NCBI GenBank assembly: GCA_947650365.1
Contig: OX393551.1
Location: 95,020,697-95,084,696, forward strand
Source: Chamaelirium japonicum
Taxonomy: Eukaryota > Streptophyta > Magnoliopsida > Liliales > Melanthiaceae
Length of the DNA stretch: 64,000 nt
Direction: 5' to 3'
Shown here: positions 23,131-35,379 of the stretch, one piece after another
Layout: each line of letters opens with the position of its first letter
Position numbering within the stretch: the first letter of the stretch is position 1
Translations under genes and position numbers: made by a program
Notes under the pieces: model-generated
The model's input: the letters and a program-made list of their open reading frames with translations, nothing else
Databases searched by the model: none
Told to the model about the DNA's origin: nothing

Positions 23131-26021
23131 CGTCGGATCTCTCCCATGGTTAGGATTTTCTATAGATTACTTAGGCCCTAAGTAAGCTTACCCTATAAAT
23201 AATATACGACCCTTTTAGGGTGGGGAATGTTTGACGACTCTCTCTTTCTCCCATCTCATAATACGTTATCAGTACGAACATGTCGAGCCCAGCCGACCGG
23301 TCACAAGAAAATGGAGAGAGAAAGGAAGATAGAAGTGGAGTTTAGGAATTTAGATTCCTTCTTACGTCACACCTATACCCATGGCCAATGGACTGAAGTA
23401 GGACTTCTTCTCTCTTCTCTCTTTATTTATCTCTCCGTTCTCTTCTCTCTTCTTATCTCTCTTATGTGGAGTTTTGGAATTTAGATTCCTTCTTACTTTA
23501 CAGCTATAGGTGTGGCCAATGGATTGGAGCAGGACTTCTTCTTTCTTTGTTTATCTTTTTGTTATCTTCTCTCTCTTCTATCATAATTTCTCTCTCCATT
23601 TTCTTGTGACAGGTCGGTTGGGCTCGACATGGTCATGTTGATAACGTGTTGTGAGAAGAAAGAAGAGAACGGAGAGACAAATAAAGAGAAAAGAAAGAAG
23701 AAGCCATGTTCCAGTCCATTCGCCATGGGTATATATGTGAAGTAAGAAGGAATCTAAATTCTAAAACTCCACTTCCCAATAATATAAATAAATCTCTTAG
23801 TTCTCTTTTCTCTTCATCTATGGATTAGAGTTCTCATAGATTGCTTAAGCCCTATGTAAGCTTTCCCTATAAAAAATATACGACTCCTTTAGGGTGGGGC
23901 ATGTTTGACGACTTTCTCTTTCTCCCATCTCACAACATGTTATCAGTCAGTATATGTCGACCCCAGCTGACCAGTCGTAAGAAAACAGTAAGAGAAACAA
24001 TGACAGAAGTGGACTTTTGGTATTTAGATTCCTTCTTACTTCACACTTATACCCTTGGCCAATGGACTGGAGAAGGACATCTTCTCTCTTCATTTATCTC
24101 TCTATTCTCTTCTCTCTTCTTTTCTCTCTTCTATCTTCGTTAAACTCCACTTCTTCTCTATATAAAAGGATAGAGAAACGAAGACAAAAGAGAAAGAAAA
24201 AGAGAGAAGAAAACGGAGAGATAAACGAAGAGAGAAGAGAGAAGAAGTTCTGCTCCAGTCTATTGGCCACGGGTATAGGTATGAAGTTCTATCTTTTCTC
24301 TTTATTTATCTCTCCGTTCTCTTCTTGGTTCTTATCTCTCTTTTTTCTTCGTTAAACAACTCTTCTTCTCTCAATAAACGGATAGAGAAACGTAGACAGA
24401 AGTGTAAAAAGAAGAGAAAAGAGAACGGAGAGATAAACAAAGAGAAGAGTGAAGAAGTCCTACTCTAGGCTATTGGCCATGGGTATAGGTATGAAGTAAG
24501 AAGGAATTTAAATTCCAAAACTCCACTTTTGTCTTCGTTTCTTTTTCTCTTTTCTTGCGATTGGTCAGATAGGCACGACATGTTCGTGCTGATATGAGAT
24601 AGAAGAAAGGAAGAGCCGTTAAACATACCCTACCCTAAAGGGGTCGTATATAATTTATAGGGTAAGCTTACTTAGGTCCTAAGCATTTTAAAGGAAACCT
24701 TAATCCATGGGAAAAGAGAGAAGAGAATGGAGAGATTTAATTATATTATTTAAAAGTAGAGTTTTGGAATTTAGATTCCTTCTTACTTTACACCTATACT
24801 CGTGGTGAATGGACTAGAGCAGTACTTCTTCTCTCTTCTTTCTTTGTTTATCTCTCCCTTCTCTTCTCTCTTCTTATTTTTTCTCACAACTTGTTATCAG
24901 CACGAATATATCGAGCCCAGCCGACCAGTCACCAGAAACCGGAGAGAGAAATAAAGACAAAAGAAAAAGAAGAAGAGATAAGAGAATAGAGAGATAAATA
25001 ATTTAAATAATATATTTAAATAATTTAGTTAAATTCTAAATGGTGATCTGCTAGGCTCGACATGTTCATGCTGATAATGTGTTATGAGTAAAGAGAAGAA
25101 GAGAAAAGAGAATGGAGAGATAAATGAAGAAAGAAGAGAGAAGAAGTCCTCCTCCAGTCCATTATCCATGGGTATAGGTGTTATGTAAAAAGGAATCTAA
25201 ATTCCAAAACTCCACTTCTCAATAATATAATTAAATCTCTCCGTTCTCTTCTCCCATGGATTAGGGTTTCTCATAGATTACTAAGGCCCTAAATAAGTTT
25301 ACCCAATAAATAATATACGACCCCTTTAGGGTGGGGCATATTTGACGGCTCTCACTTTCTTCCATCTCATAATACGTTATCAGCATGAACATATCAAGCC
25401 CAGTCGACTAGTAATAAGAAAAATAGAGAGACAAACGAAGACAAAAGAAAAAAGAAGATAACGGAGAGATAAACGAAGATAGAAGAGAGAACTTCACACC
25501 TATACCCATGGCCAATAGACTGGAACAGGACTTCTTCTCTTCTCTCTTTGTTTATCTCTCCGTTCTTTTCTTTCTTCTTCTCTCTCTTCTGTCTTTGTTT
25601 CTCTCTTCGTTTATTGAGAAAAGAAGTGTAGTTTAACAAAGACAAAAGAGAGAGAAGAAGAGAGAAGAGAATGGAGAGATAAATGAAAATATAAGAGAGA
25701 AGAAGTCCTACTCCAATCAATTGGCCATTGATATAGGTGTGAAGTAAGAAGGAATCTAAATTTTAAAACTCCACTTCTGTCTTCGTTTTTCTATCTATTT
25801 TCTTGTGATGGGTCGGCTGGGCTCGATATGTTCGTGCTGATAATGTATTATGAGATGGAAGAAAGACAGAGCCATCAAACGTGCCCCACCCTAAAGGGAT
25901 AATATATTATTTATAAGGTAAGCTTACTTAGGGCCTAAGCAATCCATGGGTAAACCTAATCCATGGGAGAAGATAGAAGAGAACGAAGAGATTTAATTAT
26001 ATTACTAAGAATTGGAGTTTT
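23131..26021. repeat. E/CT/P array, inverted partner of 8,389-11,150
   Basis: P modules read plus near 23,265, 23,940, 24,895 and 25,375, and minus near 23,630, 24,590, 25,070 and 25,835. The TTTAGTTAAATTCTAAA landmark near 25,030 is the complement of that at 9,250. It also matches, inverted, the stretch 46,920-48,990. Confidence 0.8.
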
Positions 26022-26164
26022 CTCAATAGGATCATCTCAACGTTATTACGATTATCATAGTAAATTGCCTTCTCTCTTTGTTTTAATCAAACAATTAATT
26101 TAATTAAAAAAATTATAGTAATATTACTATGATAATCATAATAACGTTGAGAATATACTATTCA
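26022..26164. mobile_element. MITE-like element, second whole copy
   Basis: 143 bp with inverted ends at 26,022-26,063 and about 26,124-26,164; CTCAATAG and CTATTCAG are the tips. It is the inverted-arm partner of 8,245-8,388. The inner part keeps AATTTAATTAAAAAAATTAT. Confidence 0.6.
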
Positions 26165-27410
26165 GAAGTGATGTTTTAAAATTTAGATTCCTTCTTACTT
26201 TATATCTATACCCATGGTGAATGGACTGGAGTATGACTTCTTCTCTCTTCTCTTTTTGTTTATCTCTTCATTCTCATCTCTTATCTTCTCTCTCTTCTAT
26301 CTTCATTTCTCTCTCCATTTTCTTATGACTGGTCGGCAGGGCTTGATATGTTCGTGCTGATAATATATTGTGAGATGGGAGAAAGAGAGAGCCATGAAAT
26401 ATACCCCACCCTAAAGGGGTCGTATATTATTTATAGGGTACGCTTACTTAGTGCCTAAGCAATCTATGGGAAATCCTAATCCATGGGAGAAGCGAGAAGA
26501 GAATGGAGAGTTTTTATTATATTATTGAGAAGTTGAATTTTGGAATTTAGATTTCTTCTTACTTCACAACTATACCCATGGCCAATGGACTAGAGCAGGA
26601 TTTCTTCTCTCTTCTATCTTCATTTATCTCTCTATTCTCTTCTCTCTTCTTCTATCTTTTCTGTCTTTGTTTCTCTTACCGTTTTCTTGCGACTTGTCGC
26701 TGGGCTCGATATGTTCGTGCTGATAACGTGTTGTGAGATGGGAGAAAGAGAGAGCCGTTAAACATGCCCCACCCTAAAGGAGTTGTATATTATTTATAGT
26801 GTATGCTTACTTAGGGCCTAAGTAATCTATAGGAAACCTTAATCTATGGGAGAGATTCGACGGTGTATCTTTTAATATTTGAACTTAGGGCCTAAGCAAT
26901 TCGGGTATGCCACTTCTTACTATCAAGCCCAGCCGACCAGTCGTATCTCTCTCTTCTATCTTTGTTTATATCTTCGTTATCTTCTCTCTTCTTCTCTCTC
27001 TTCTGTGGAGAAGAAGGCCTGCTCCAGTCCATTGACCACGGGTATAGGTGTGAAGTAAGAAGGAATCTAAATTCCAAAACTCCTCTTCTGTTTTTGTTTC
27101 TCTCTCCGATTTCTTGCGACTGGTCGGCTGGGCTCGATATGTTCGTGCTGATAATGTGTTGTGAGATGGGAGAAAGAGAGAGTCATCAAATGTGCCCAAC
27201 CCTAAAGGGGTCATATATTCTTTATAGAGTAAGTGTTATGAGATGAGAGAAAGAGAGAGCCGTAAATGTGCCCCACCCTAAAGGGGTCGTATATTATTTA
27301 TAGGGTAAGCTTACTTAGGGCCTAAACAATCTATGGGAAATCCTAATCCATGGGAGAAGAAAGAAGTTTGACGACTCTCTCTTTCTCCTATTTCACAACA
27401 CGTTAATTAG
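26165..27410 (-). repeat. Minus-oriented array, partner of 7,010-8,240
   Basis: Minus P modules lie near 26,355, 26,715 and 27,145, each followed by an L-derived piece with the AGGGCCTAAG palindrome. The fusion landmark with GCAATTCGGGTATGCCAC is at 26,850-26,930. A solitary E module and a short CT tract sit at 27,010-27,090. Confidence 0.75.
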
Positions 27411-27945
27411 TAAACTTAATTATTAAATTATTTAAATTATTAAATAATTAAAGAATTAATTAATTTATTTAAAAAAATTAGAGTAATATTTCAATGATAA
27501 TCATAATAATATTAAGATGATACTTTTGAGAAAACGAGTTTTGGAATTTAGATTCCTTCTTACTTCACACCTATACCCATGGCGATAATCAATTATATAT
27601 AATTAAATATTTATAAGGTAAGTTTACTAATTAAGAGAATTAATTTAATAATTATTTAAATAAATAATTAATACGACCCCTTTAGGGTGGGGCACGTTCG
27701 ATCGGATGGCTGTTCACCGTCGGATCTCTCCCATGGATTAGGGTTTTTCATAGATTGCTTAGGCCCTAAGTAAGCTTACCCTATAAATAATATACGACCC
27801 CTTTAGGGTGGGGCACGTTTGACAGCTCTCCCTTTCTTCCATCTCATAACGCATTATCAGCGCGAACATGTCGAGCCTAACTGACCAGTCAAAAGAAAAT
27901 AGAGAGAGCAACGAAGATAGAAGAGAGAGGAGAAGATATAGTTAA
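27411..27945. repeat. AT landmark, MITE-like right end and truncated L module
   Basis: AT-rich sequence ends in a MITE-like right end near 27,480-27,535 and an E module, then the AT landmark matched at 6,738-6,835. At about 27,690 GGGGCACGTTCGATCGG is the inverted hybrid junction also seen at 6,714 and 45,990. A plus P module near 27,855 follows a TATAAATA box. Confidence 0.65.
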
Positions 27946-28403
27946 AAAAATAATAATTTTAATAAATTTGTTATGTAATTAAATTATTAATTTTTTTTAT
28001 TAAATTATAAAATATTAATTAAAATAAATAAAAAATTAATTATTTAATTAAGTAATAAAATAAAATAATAATTCAATAACTATTTACTTGTTATTTAAAT
28101 AATAAATTAATTTTTTGAATATATAAATAATAAAATATTTTTTTAATTAACTTATTTTTTTTTAAATAATGAAATTAATATTTGTTTATTTTAAAATTTA
28201 AATAATAAATAAATTATTTCAATAATTTAAATATTTAGTTATATAGATAATTAAATATTTATTTATTTATTTAATTATTTAATTTATTAAACTAATTAAA
28301 TTAATTAAATAATAGGAAGTAAAATAGAAAGATGAGGCACACCTGAATTTTTCGCTTTAAAAATAATTTATATTTTTCTTTAAAAAATTTAAAATATTAC
28401 AAC
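27946..28403. repeat. AT block, short type, inverted copy
   Basis: The complement of 6,009-6,475, ending in AAAATATTACAAC just before an L module. Confidence 0.75.
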
Positions 28404-28571
28404 TGTTATAAGATCATTCGATCGGATGGTTGTCCACTGTTGGATCTCTACCATGGATTAGGGTTTCTTTTAGATTGCTTAGGCCCTAAGTAAGCTTATC
28501 CTGTAAATAATATACGACTCCTTTAGGGTGGAGCACATTTGATGGCTCTTTCTTTCTCCCAACTCACAACA
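28404..28571 (+). repeat. 168-bp LTR-like module, copy 4
   Basis: TGTTATAAGAT at 28,404 to AACTCACAACA ending at 28,571, 168 bp, followed by a plus P module ACATTATCAGCATGA. It is the inverted-arm partner of copy 1. Confidence 0.6.
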
Positions 28572-30589
28572 CATTATCAGCATGAACTTGTCGAGCCCAG
28601 ATGACCAGTCACTAGAAAACGGAGAGAGAAACGAAGAGAGAAGAGAGAGAAGAAAAAAGAAAAAAACGGGGAGATAAATGAAGAGAGAAATAGTCCTGCT
28701 CTAGTCCATTCACCACGGGTATAAGTATAAAGTAAGAAAGAATCTAAATTTCAAAACTCCACTTCTCAATATTTATATGACCCGTTTAGTAAGGGGCACG
28801 TTTGACGGCTCTCTTTTTCTCTATCACATAATACATTATCAACACGAACATGTCGATCCTAGCCGACCAATCATAAGAAAACAGAGAGAGAAAGAAGACA
28901 GAAGAGAGAATAGAAGAAAGAAGAGAACGGGGAGATAAACAAAGAGAAAAGATAGAAGAAGTCCTGCTCCAACCTATTACCTACGGGTATAGGTGTGAAG
29001 TAAGAAGAAATCTAATTAGGGTGGGGTATATTTCATGGCTCTCTTTTTTTCCCATCTCACAACACATTATCAGCACGAATATGTCAAGCCCAACTGACTA
29101 GTCATACAAAAACAGAGAAAGAAAAGAAGACAGAAGAGAGAAGAAAACAGAAGAAAATAGAGAGATAAACGAATAGAGAAGAAAGAAGAAGTCCTGCTCC
29201 AGTCTATTCGCCATGGGTATAGGTGTATAGTAAGAAGAAATCTAAATTCTAAAACTCCACTTCTCAATAAAATAATTAAAGCTCTCCATTCTCTTCTCTT
29301 TTCTTCTATGGATTAGGGTTTACCTTAGATTGCTTAGGCCCTAAGTAAGCTTACCCTATAAATAAAATACGACCCCTTTAGGGTAGGGCATGTTTGGCAG
29401 CTCTCTTTTTCTCCTATTTTACAAAATATTATCAGCACAAACATGTCTAGCCCTACCGACCAGTCATAAGAAAACAGAAAGAGAAACAAAGACAGAAGAG
29501 AGAGAAGAGGACTAAGAATTAATTATTTAAATAGTATCTTCTCACACGGGTATAGGTGTGAAGTAAGAAGGAATCTAAATTCCAAAACTCCACAAAAGAG
29601 AGAGAAGAAAAGGAAAGAGAACAGAAAGATAAATAAAGAGAGAAGAGAGAAGAAGTCCTGCTCCAGTCCATTAGCCACTGGTATAGGTACGAAGTAAGAA
29701 AGAATCTAAATTCCAAAATTCCACTTTTTAATATTTATACGACTCGTTTAGGGTGGGGCATATTTGACGGCTCTCTCTTTCTCCCATGTCATAATACTTT
29801 ATCAGTACCAACATGTCGAGCCCAGCCGACCAGTCATAAGAAAATGGAGAGAGAAACAAAGATAAAAGAGAAAAAAGAAGAGAGAAGAGAACAGAGAGAT
29901 AAACAATAAGAGAAGAGAGAAGAAGCCTTGCTCCAGTCTATTAGCTACGGGTATAGTTGTGAAGTAAGAAGGAATCTAAATTACAAAACTCCACTTCTCA
30001 ACAATATAATTAAATCTCTTCATTCTCTTCTTTCTTCTCCCATGGATTAGGGTTTCTCATAGATTGCTTAGGCCCTAAGTAAGCTTACCCTATAAATAAT
30101 ATATGACCCCTTTAGATGGGGCATGTTTGACGATTCTATCTTTCTTCCATCTTACAACATGTTATCAGCACGAATATGTCGAACCCAGTCGATGAATAAC
30201 AAGAAAATAGAGAGAGAAACGAAGACAGAAGAGAGAAGAGAATAGAGATATAAACGAAGATAGAAGATAGAAAAAGGCTTGCTCCAGTCCATTGCCATCC
30301 GATCGAACGATCTTATAATAGTTGTATTGTTTTAAACTTTTTTAAAGAAAATTATAAATTATTTTTATAGCATAAAATTCATTGAGAAGTGGAGTTTTGG
30401 AATTTTGAATCCATCTTACTTCACACCTATACCCATGGTGAATGGATTGGAGCAAGACTTCTTCAATCTTATTTCTTCGTTTATCTCTCCGTTCTCTTCT
30501 CTCTCCTTCTCTCTTTTATCTTCGTTTCTCTTTCCTTTTTTTATGACTAGGCCATTGGGCTTGACATTTTTGTACTGATAACGTGTTGT
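28572..30589 (+). repeat. Plus-oriented E/GA/P array
   Basis: Plus P modules lie near 28,830, 29,065, 29,430, 29,800 and 30,160, with one minus near 30,575. Spacing is about 240-370 bp. Most are joined to the previous E module through CTCAATATTTATA, that is, a TATA-truncated L. An AT fragment at 30,291-30,390 starts with CATCCGATCGAACGATC and pairs with 4,020-4,120. Confidence 0.8.
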
Positions 30590-30765
30590 GAGATAGGATA
30601 TTGCATATTTATTTTATTTATATCAATTAATATTTTTTTAAATATTATAAAGTATATCATTTTTTAAAATATTTAAATAGTATTATCTCAATGTTTATAT
30701 TTAAATATTTAATTATAAAATATTTTGTATTTATTAAATAATTTATATATATTTATGAGCATAAA
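30590..30765 (+). repeat. AT-rich insert type 4, inverted-arm copy
   Basis: It begins GGATATTGCATATTTATTTT and ends at a TTTCTCTTCTTCTC tract. It is the complement of 3,641-3,815 and is in the same orientation as the copies at 36,595, 42,346 and 56,621. Confidence 0.6.
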
Positions 30766-31390
30766 ATATATTTTATTTCTCTTCTTCTCTCTTCATTTAT
30801 CTCTCTGTTCTCTTCTCTCTCTTTTGTCTTCGTTTCTCGCATCGTTTTCTTGGGACTGGTCGGCTAGGCTCGATATGTTCATGCTGATAACGTTTTGTGA
30901 GAAGAGAGAAGAGAGTGAAGAGATAAATAAAGAGAAAAGAGAGAAAAAGTCTTACTCCAGTCCAATCGCCAAGGGTATAGGAGTGAAGTAAGAAGGAATC
31001 AAAATTTCAAAACTCTACTTCTCAATAATATAATTAAATATCTCCATTCTCTTCTCTTTTCTCCCATGGATTAGGATTTCCCATAGATTCCTTAGGCCCT
31101 AAGTAAGCTTACCCTATAAATAATATACGACCCGTTAGGGTTGGGCATGTTTGATGGCTCTCTCTTTCTCCCATCTCATAATTCATTATCAGCACGAATA
31201 TGTCATGCCCAGCCAACCAGTTGCAAGAAAACGAAGAGAGAAATAAAGATAGAAGAGAGAGAAGAAAAGAGAAGAGAACAGAGAGAAAAACGAAGAGAGA
31301 AGATAAAAGAAGTCCTGCTATAGTCCATTCGCCATGGGTATAAGTGTAAAGTAAGAAGGAATCTAAATTCCAAAACTTCACTTCTCAATA
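30766..31390. repeat. E/CT/P array
   Basis: A minus P module near 30,885 and a plus one near 31,185 flank a GA tract, E module and L-derived piece. Pairs inverted with 3,031-3,640. Confidence 0.72.
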
Positions 31391-31495
31391 GTATCATCTC
31401 AACGTTATTACGATTATCATAGTAAATTCCAAAACTCTCTTCATTTTAATTAAATGATTAATTTAATTAAAAAAATTATAGTAACATTATCAGCA
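31391..31495 (+). mobile_element. Partial MITE-like element (left end)
   Basis: It has the left inverted end and inner AT part, then runs into ACATTATCAGCATGA, a P remnant, in place of the right end. The same truncated junction occurs at 37,391-37,502 and 57,311-57,425, so the truncation predates those duplications. Confidence 0.6.
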
Positions 31496-33280
31496 TGAAA
31501 AAAGAAGAAGTCCTGCTCCAGTCCATTGGCCATGGGTATAGGTGTGAAGTAAGAAGGAATCTAAATTACAAAACTCCACTTCTTATTATTTATATGATCC
31601 TTTTAGGGTGGAGCACGTTGACGTCTCTCTTTTTCTTCCACCTCATAATACGTTATCAGTACGAACATGTCAAGCCCAGCCTACCAGTCATGTGAAAGAA
31701 ACAAAGACAGAAGAGAGAGAAGAAAAGAGAAGAGAAAATAAAGAGAGAAACGAAGACAGAAGAGAGAGAAGAAGAAAGAGAAGAAGAGAGAAGAGAATGA
31801 AAAGATAAATGAAGGGATAAATGAAGAGAGAAGAAGTCCTGCTCCAGTCCATTAGCCACGAGTATATATGTGGAGTACTTAGAATAAATCTAAATTCCAA
31901 AACTCAACTTCTTAATATTTATACGACCCCTTTAGGGTGGTGCATATTTGACGGCTCTCTCTTTCTCCTATCTCACAACACGTTATCAGTGCGAACATAT
32001 CGAGCCCAGCTGATCAGTCACAAGAAAACGGAGAGAGAAATGAAATTAGAAGAGAGAGAACAAGATAGAAGAGAACAGAGAGATAAACAAAAAGAGAAGA
32101 TAGAAAAAGTCCTAATCCAGTCCATTGGCCACGGGTCTAGGTGTGAAGTAAGAAGTAATCTAAATTCCAAAACTCTATTTCTCAATAATAGAAAGAGCAT
32201 GTTTGACGGCTCTTTCTTTGTCCTATCTCACAACACGTTATCTGCACGAACATATCGAGCTCAGCTGACTAGTCATAAGAAAACAGAGAGAGAAACGAAG
32301 ACATAAGTGAAGTTTTGGAATTTAGATTCCTTTTTACTTCACACCTATATCCATGGCCAATGAACTGGAGCAGGACTTCTTCTCTCTTCTCTTTTTATTT
32401 ATCTCTCCGTTCTCTTCTTTCTTCTTCTCTTTCTTCTGTTGAGTTTTTGAATTTAGATTCCTTCTTACTTCACACCTATACCCGTGGCCAATGGACTGGA
32501 GTAGGACTTCTTTTCTCTTCTTTTTTTGTTAATCTCTCCATTCTTTCTCTATTCTTCTCTCTCTTTTGTCTTCGTTTCTCTATCTATTTTCTTATGACTG
32601 GTCGGTTGGGCTCGACATGTTCGTGCTGATAACATGTTGTAAAATAGGAGAAAAAGAGAGCCGTCACACGTGCCCCACCCTAAAGAGGTTGTATAAATAT
32701 TGAGAAGTGGAGTTTTGGAATTTAAATTACTTCTTACTTCACACATATACCCGTGGCCAATGGATTGGAGCTGGACTTCTTATCTCTTCTCTCTTCGTTT
32801 ATCTCTTCATTCTCTTTTCTCTTTTTCTCTCTCTTTTGTTTTTATTTCTCTCTTCGTTTTCCTATGACTAGTCAGTTGGGCTCGATATGTTCGTGCGGGT
32901 AACGTATGGTGGGAAGAAAGAAGAGAACCTAAATAAAATAATATAAATCTTTCTTGTTTTAATAATTAAATAGAAGTATGTCCTTATCTTTTCTTTCTTC
33001 TGTGAAGTTTTGGAATTTAGATTCCTTATTAATTCACACCTATACCCGTGGCCAATAGACTAGAGCAGGACTTCTTCTCTTTTTGTTTATCTATATGTTC
33101 TCATCTTGATTCTTCTGTCTCTTCTCCATTCTTTTCTTTCTTCTTCTCTCTCTTCTGTGGAGTTTTGGTATTTAGATTCTTTCTTATTTCATACCTATAC
33201 CCGTGACCAATGGACTGGAGCATGACTTCTTCTCCCTTTCTCTTTTTGTTTATCTCTCTGTTCTCTTCTCTCTTCTACCT
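31496..33280. repeat. E/CT/P array
   Basis: Plus P modules near 31,650, 31,990 and 32,235 are followed by minus ones near 32,625 and 32,895. At 31,690-31,800 the purine tract is doubled. The AGAGAACCTAAATAAAATAA landmark lies at 32,925-32,985. Copies of this order lie at 37,501-39,370 and 57,426-59,080. Confidence 0.78.
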
Positions 33281-34420
33281 AAATAATTTAATTAAATAAT
33301 ATAATTATTTAATTGAGAGAGAAACTAAGATAGAAGAGAGAGAAGAAAAAAGAAGAGAACAGAGAGATAAATAAGGAGAGAAGAGAGAAGAAGCCCTGCT
33401 CTAGTCCATTGACCAAGAGTATATGTGTGAAGTTAGAAGGAATCTAAATTCTAAAACTTTACAGAAGAGAGAGAAAAAGAGAGAAGAGAATGGAGAGATA
33501 AACGAAGATAGAAGTGGAGTTTTGGAATTTAGATTCATTCTTATTTCACACCTATACCCATGGACAATGGACTGGAGCAGGACTTCTTCTCTCTTCTCTC
33601 TTTATATATCTCTTTGTTCTCTTCACTTTTCTCCTCTCTTTTCTGTGGAGTTTTCGAATTTAGATTCCTTTTTACTTTACACCTATACCCATGGCCAATG
33701 GACTGGAGCAGGACTTCTTCTCTCTTCTCTCTTCGTTTATCTCTCAATTTTCTTCTCTTTTCTCCTCTTGTTTTTGTAGAGTTTTCGAATTTAGATTTGT
33801 TCTTACTTTACACCTATACCCATGGCCAATGGACTGGATCACGGCTTCTTCTCTCTTCTCTCTTCGTTTATCTCTCCATTCTTTTTTCTTTTCTCCTTTC
33901 TTTTCTGTGGAGTTTTGGAATTTAGATTCAATCTTACTTTACACCTATACCCATGGCCAATAGACTGGAGTAGGACTTCTTCTCTCTTCTTACTTTGTTT
34001 ATCTCTCTATTCTCTTCCCTCTTCTACCTAAATAATTTAATTAAATAATATAATTATTTAATTAAGAGAGAAACTATAACAGAAGAAAGAAAAAGAGAGA
34101 AGAGAACAGAGAGATAAATAAAGAGAGAAGAGAGAAGAAGTCCTACTCCAGTCCATTCGCCATGGGTATAGGTGTAAAGTAAGAAGGAATCTAAATTCTA
34201 AAACTACACAAAAGAGAGAGAAGAATAGATAACAGAACGGAGAGATAAACGAAGATAGAAGTGGACTTTTGAAATTTAGATTCCTTCTTACTTCACACTT
34301 ATACCCGTAGCCAATGGACTGGAGCAAGACTTCTTTTCCCTTTCTCTCTTCGTTTATCTCTCTATTCTCTTCTTACTTCTACCTAAATAATTTAATTAAA
34401 TAATATAATTATTTCATTGA
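33281..34420. repeat. Hinge region with 131-bp tandem units
   Basis: AT hinges at 33,288-33,314, 34,037-34,065 and 34,392-34,418 alternate with E, CT and GA modules. Between them, at 33,514-34,030, four E+CT units follow with starts at 33,516, 33,647, 33,778 and 33,909, a strict 131-bp period. This is the inverted partner of the first 1.0 kb of the window. Confidence 0.82.
33514..34030 (+). repeat. 131-bp tandem repeat, four units
   Basis: Each unit has GGAGTTTTGGAATTTAGATT, the TGGCCAATGGACTGGAG-type core and a pyrimidine tract. Because the plus strand of the unit is poor in A-containing stop triplets, all three plus frames are largely open. The overlapping open frames starting at 33,560, 33,691 and 33,822 are offset by exactly one unit and are not separate genes. 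Confidence 0.85.
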
Positions 34421-35153
34421 GAGAGAAACTAAGACAGAAGAGAGAGAAGAAGAGGGAAGAGAATAGAGAGATAGATAAAGAGAGAAGAGAGAAGAAGTCC
34501 TGCTCTAGTCCATTCGCCATGGGTATAGGTGTGAACTAAAAAGGAATCAAAATTCAAAAATTACACAGAAGAGAGAAAAGAAGAGAGAAGAGAACAGAGA
34601 GATAAACAATGGTAGAAGTGGAGTTTTATAATTTAGATTCTTTCTTACTTCACACCTATACCCGTGGACAATGGAATGGAGCAGGACTTCTTCTCTTTTA
34701 TCTCTTTATTTATCTCTCCATTCTCTTCTTTTTTCTTCTCTCTTTTCTGTGGAGTTTTGGAATTTAGATTCCTTCTTATTTTGCACATATACCCATGGCC
34801 AATGGACTGGAGCAGGACTTCTTCTTTCTTCTTCTCTCTCTTCGATCTTTGTTTCTCTCTCTATTTTCTTATGACTGGTCGGTTGGGCTCGATATTTTCA
34901 TGCTGATAATGTGTTGTGAGGTGGGAGAAAAAAGAGAACAGAGAGATTTAATTATATTATTGAGAAGTGGTGTTTCAGAATTTAGATTACTTCTTACTTC
35001 ACACCTATACCCGTGGCAATGGACTCAAGTAGGACTTCTTCTCTCTTCTCTCTTCGTTTATCTCTTCGTTCTCTTATCTCTCTTCTGTCTTGATTTCCCT
35101 CTCCGTTTTCTTGTGACTGGTCGGCTGACCTCTATATGTTCGTGTTGATAATA
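34421..35153. repeat. E/CT/P array
   Basis: GA and inverted E modules give way to E and CT modules reading the other way, with minus P modules near 34,905 and 35,145. It is the join between the first folded half and the direct-repeat half of the window. Confidence 0.72.
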
Positions 35154-35379
35154 TGTAGTTAGATAGGTAAAAAATAGAGTCGTCAAACGTGCCCCACCCT
35201 AAAGGGGTCGTATTTTATTTATAGGGTAAGCTTACTTAGGGCGTAAGCAATCTATAGGAAAAGGGTCGTATATTATTTATAGGATAAGCTTACTTAGGGC
35301 CTAAACAATCTATGGGAAACCATAATCCATGGGAAAGATCCGACGGTAGATTGTCATTCCATCGAACGATCTTATAACA
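35154..35379 (-). repeat. 226-bp L module with internal duplication, copy A
   Basis: It has the same ends as the 168-bp module but is 58 bp longer, because the stretch from GGGTCGTAT through the AGGGCCTAAG palindrome to CAATCTAT is present twice in tandem. Copies at 40,577-40,802 and 55,004-55,229 have exactly the same length and duplication, so all three descend from one duplicated ancestor. Confidence 0.7.

Noticed and set aside
31821-32306. A 161-codon plus-strand open frame
   Set aside because: It runs through E, L-derived, P and purine modules with the same order as neighbouring non-coding copies; no domain is recognisable.
1-34300. Palindromes as an amplification or assembly artefact
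   Set aside because: The arms differ by many substitutions and indels along their length, which a fold-back artefact of one molecule would not show. A misjoin between true copies cannot be excluded without reads.
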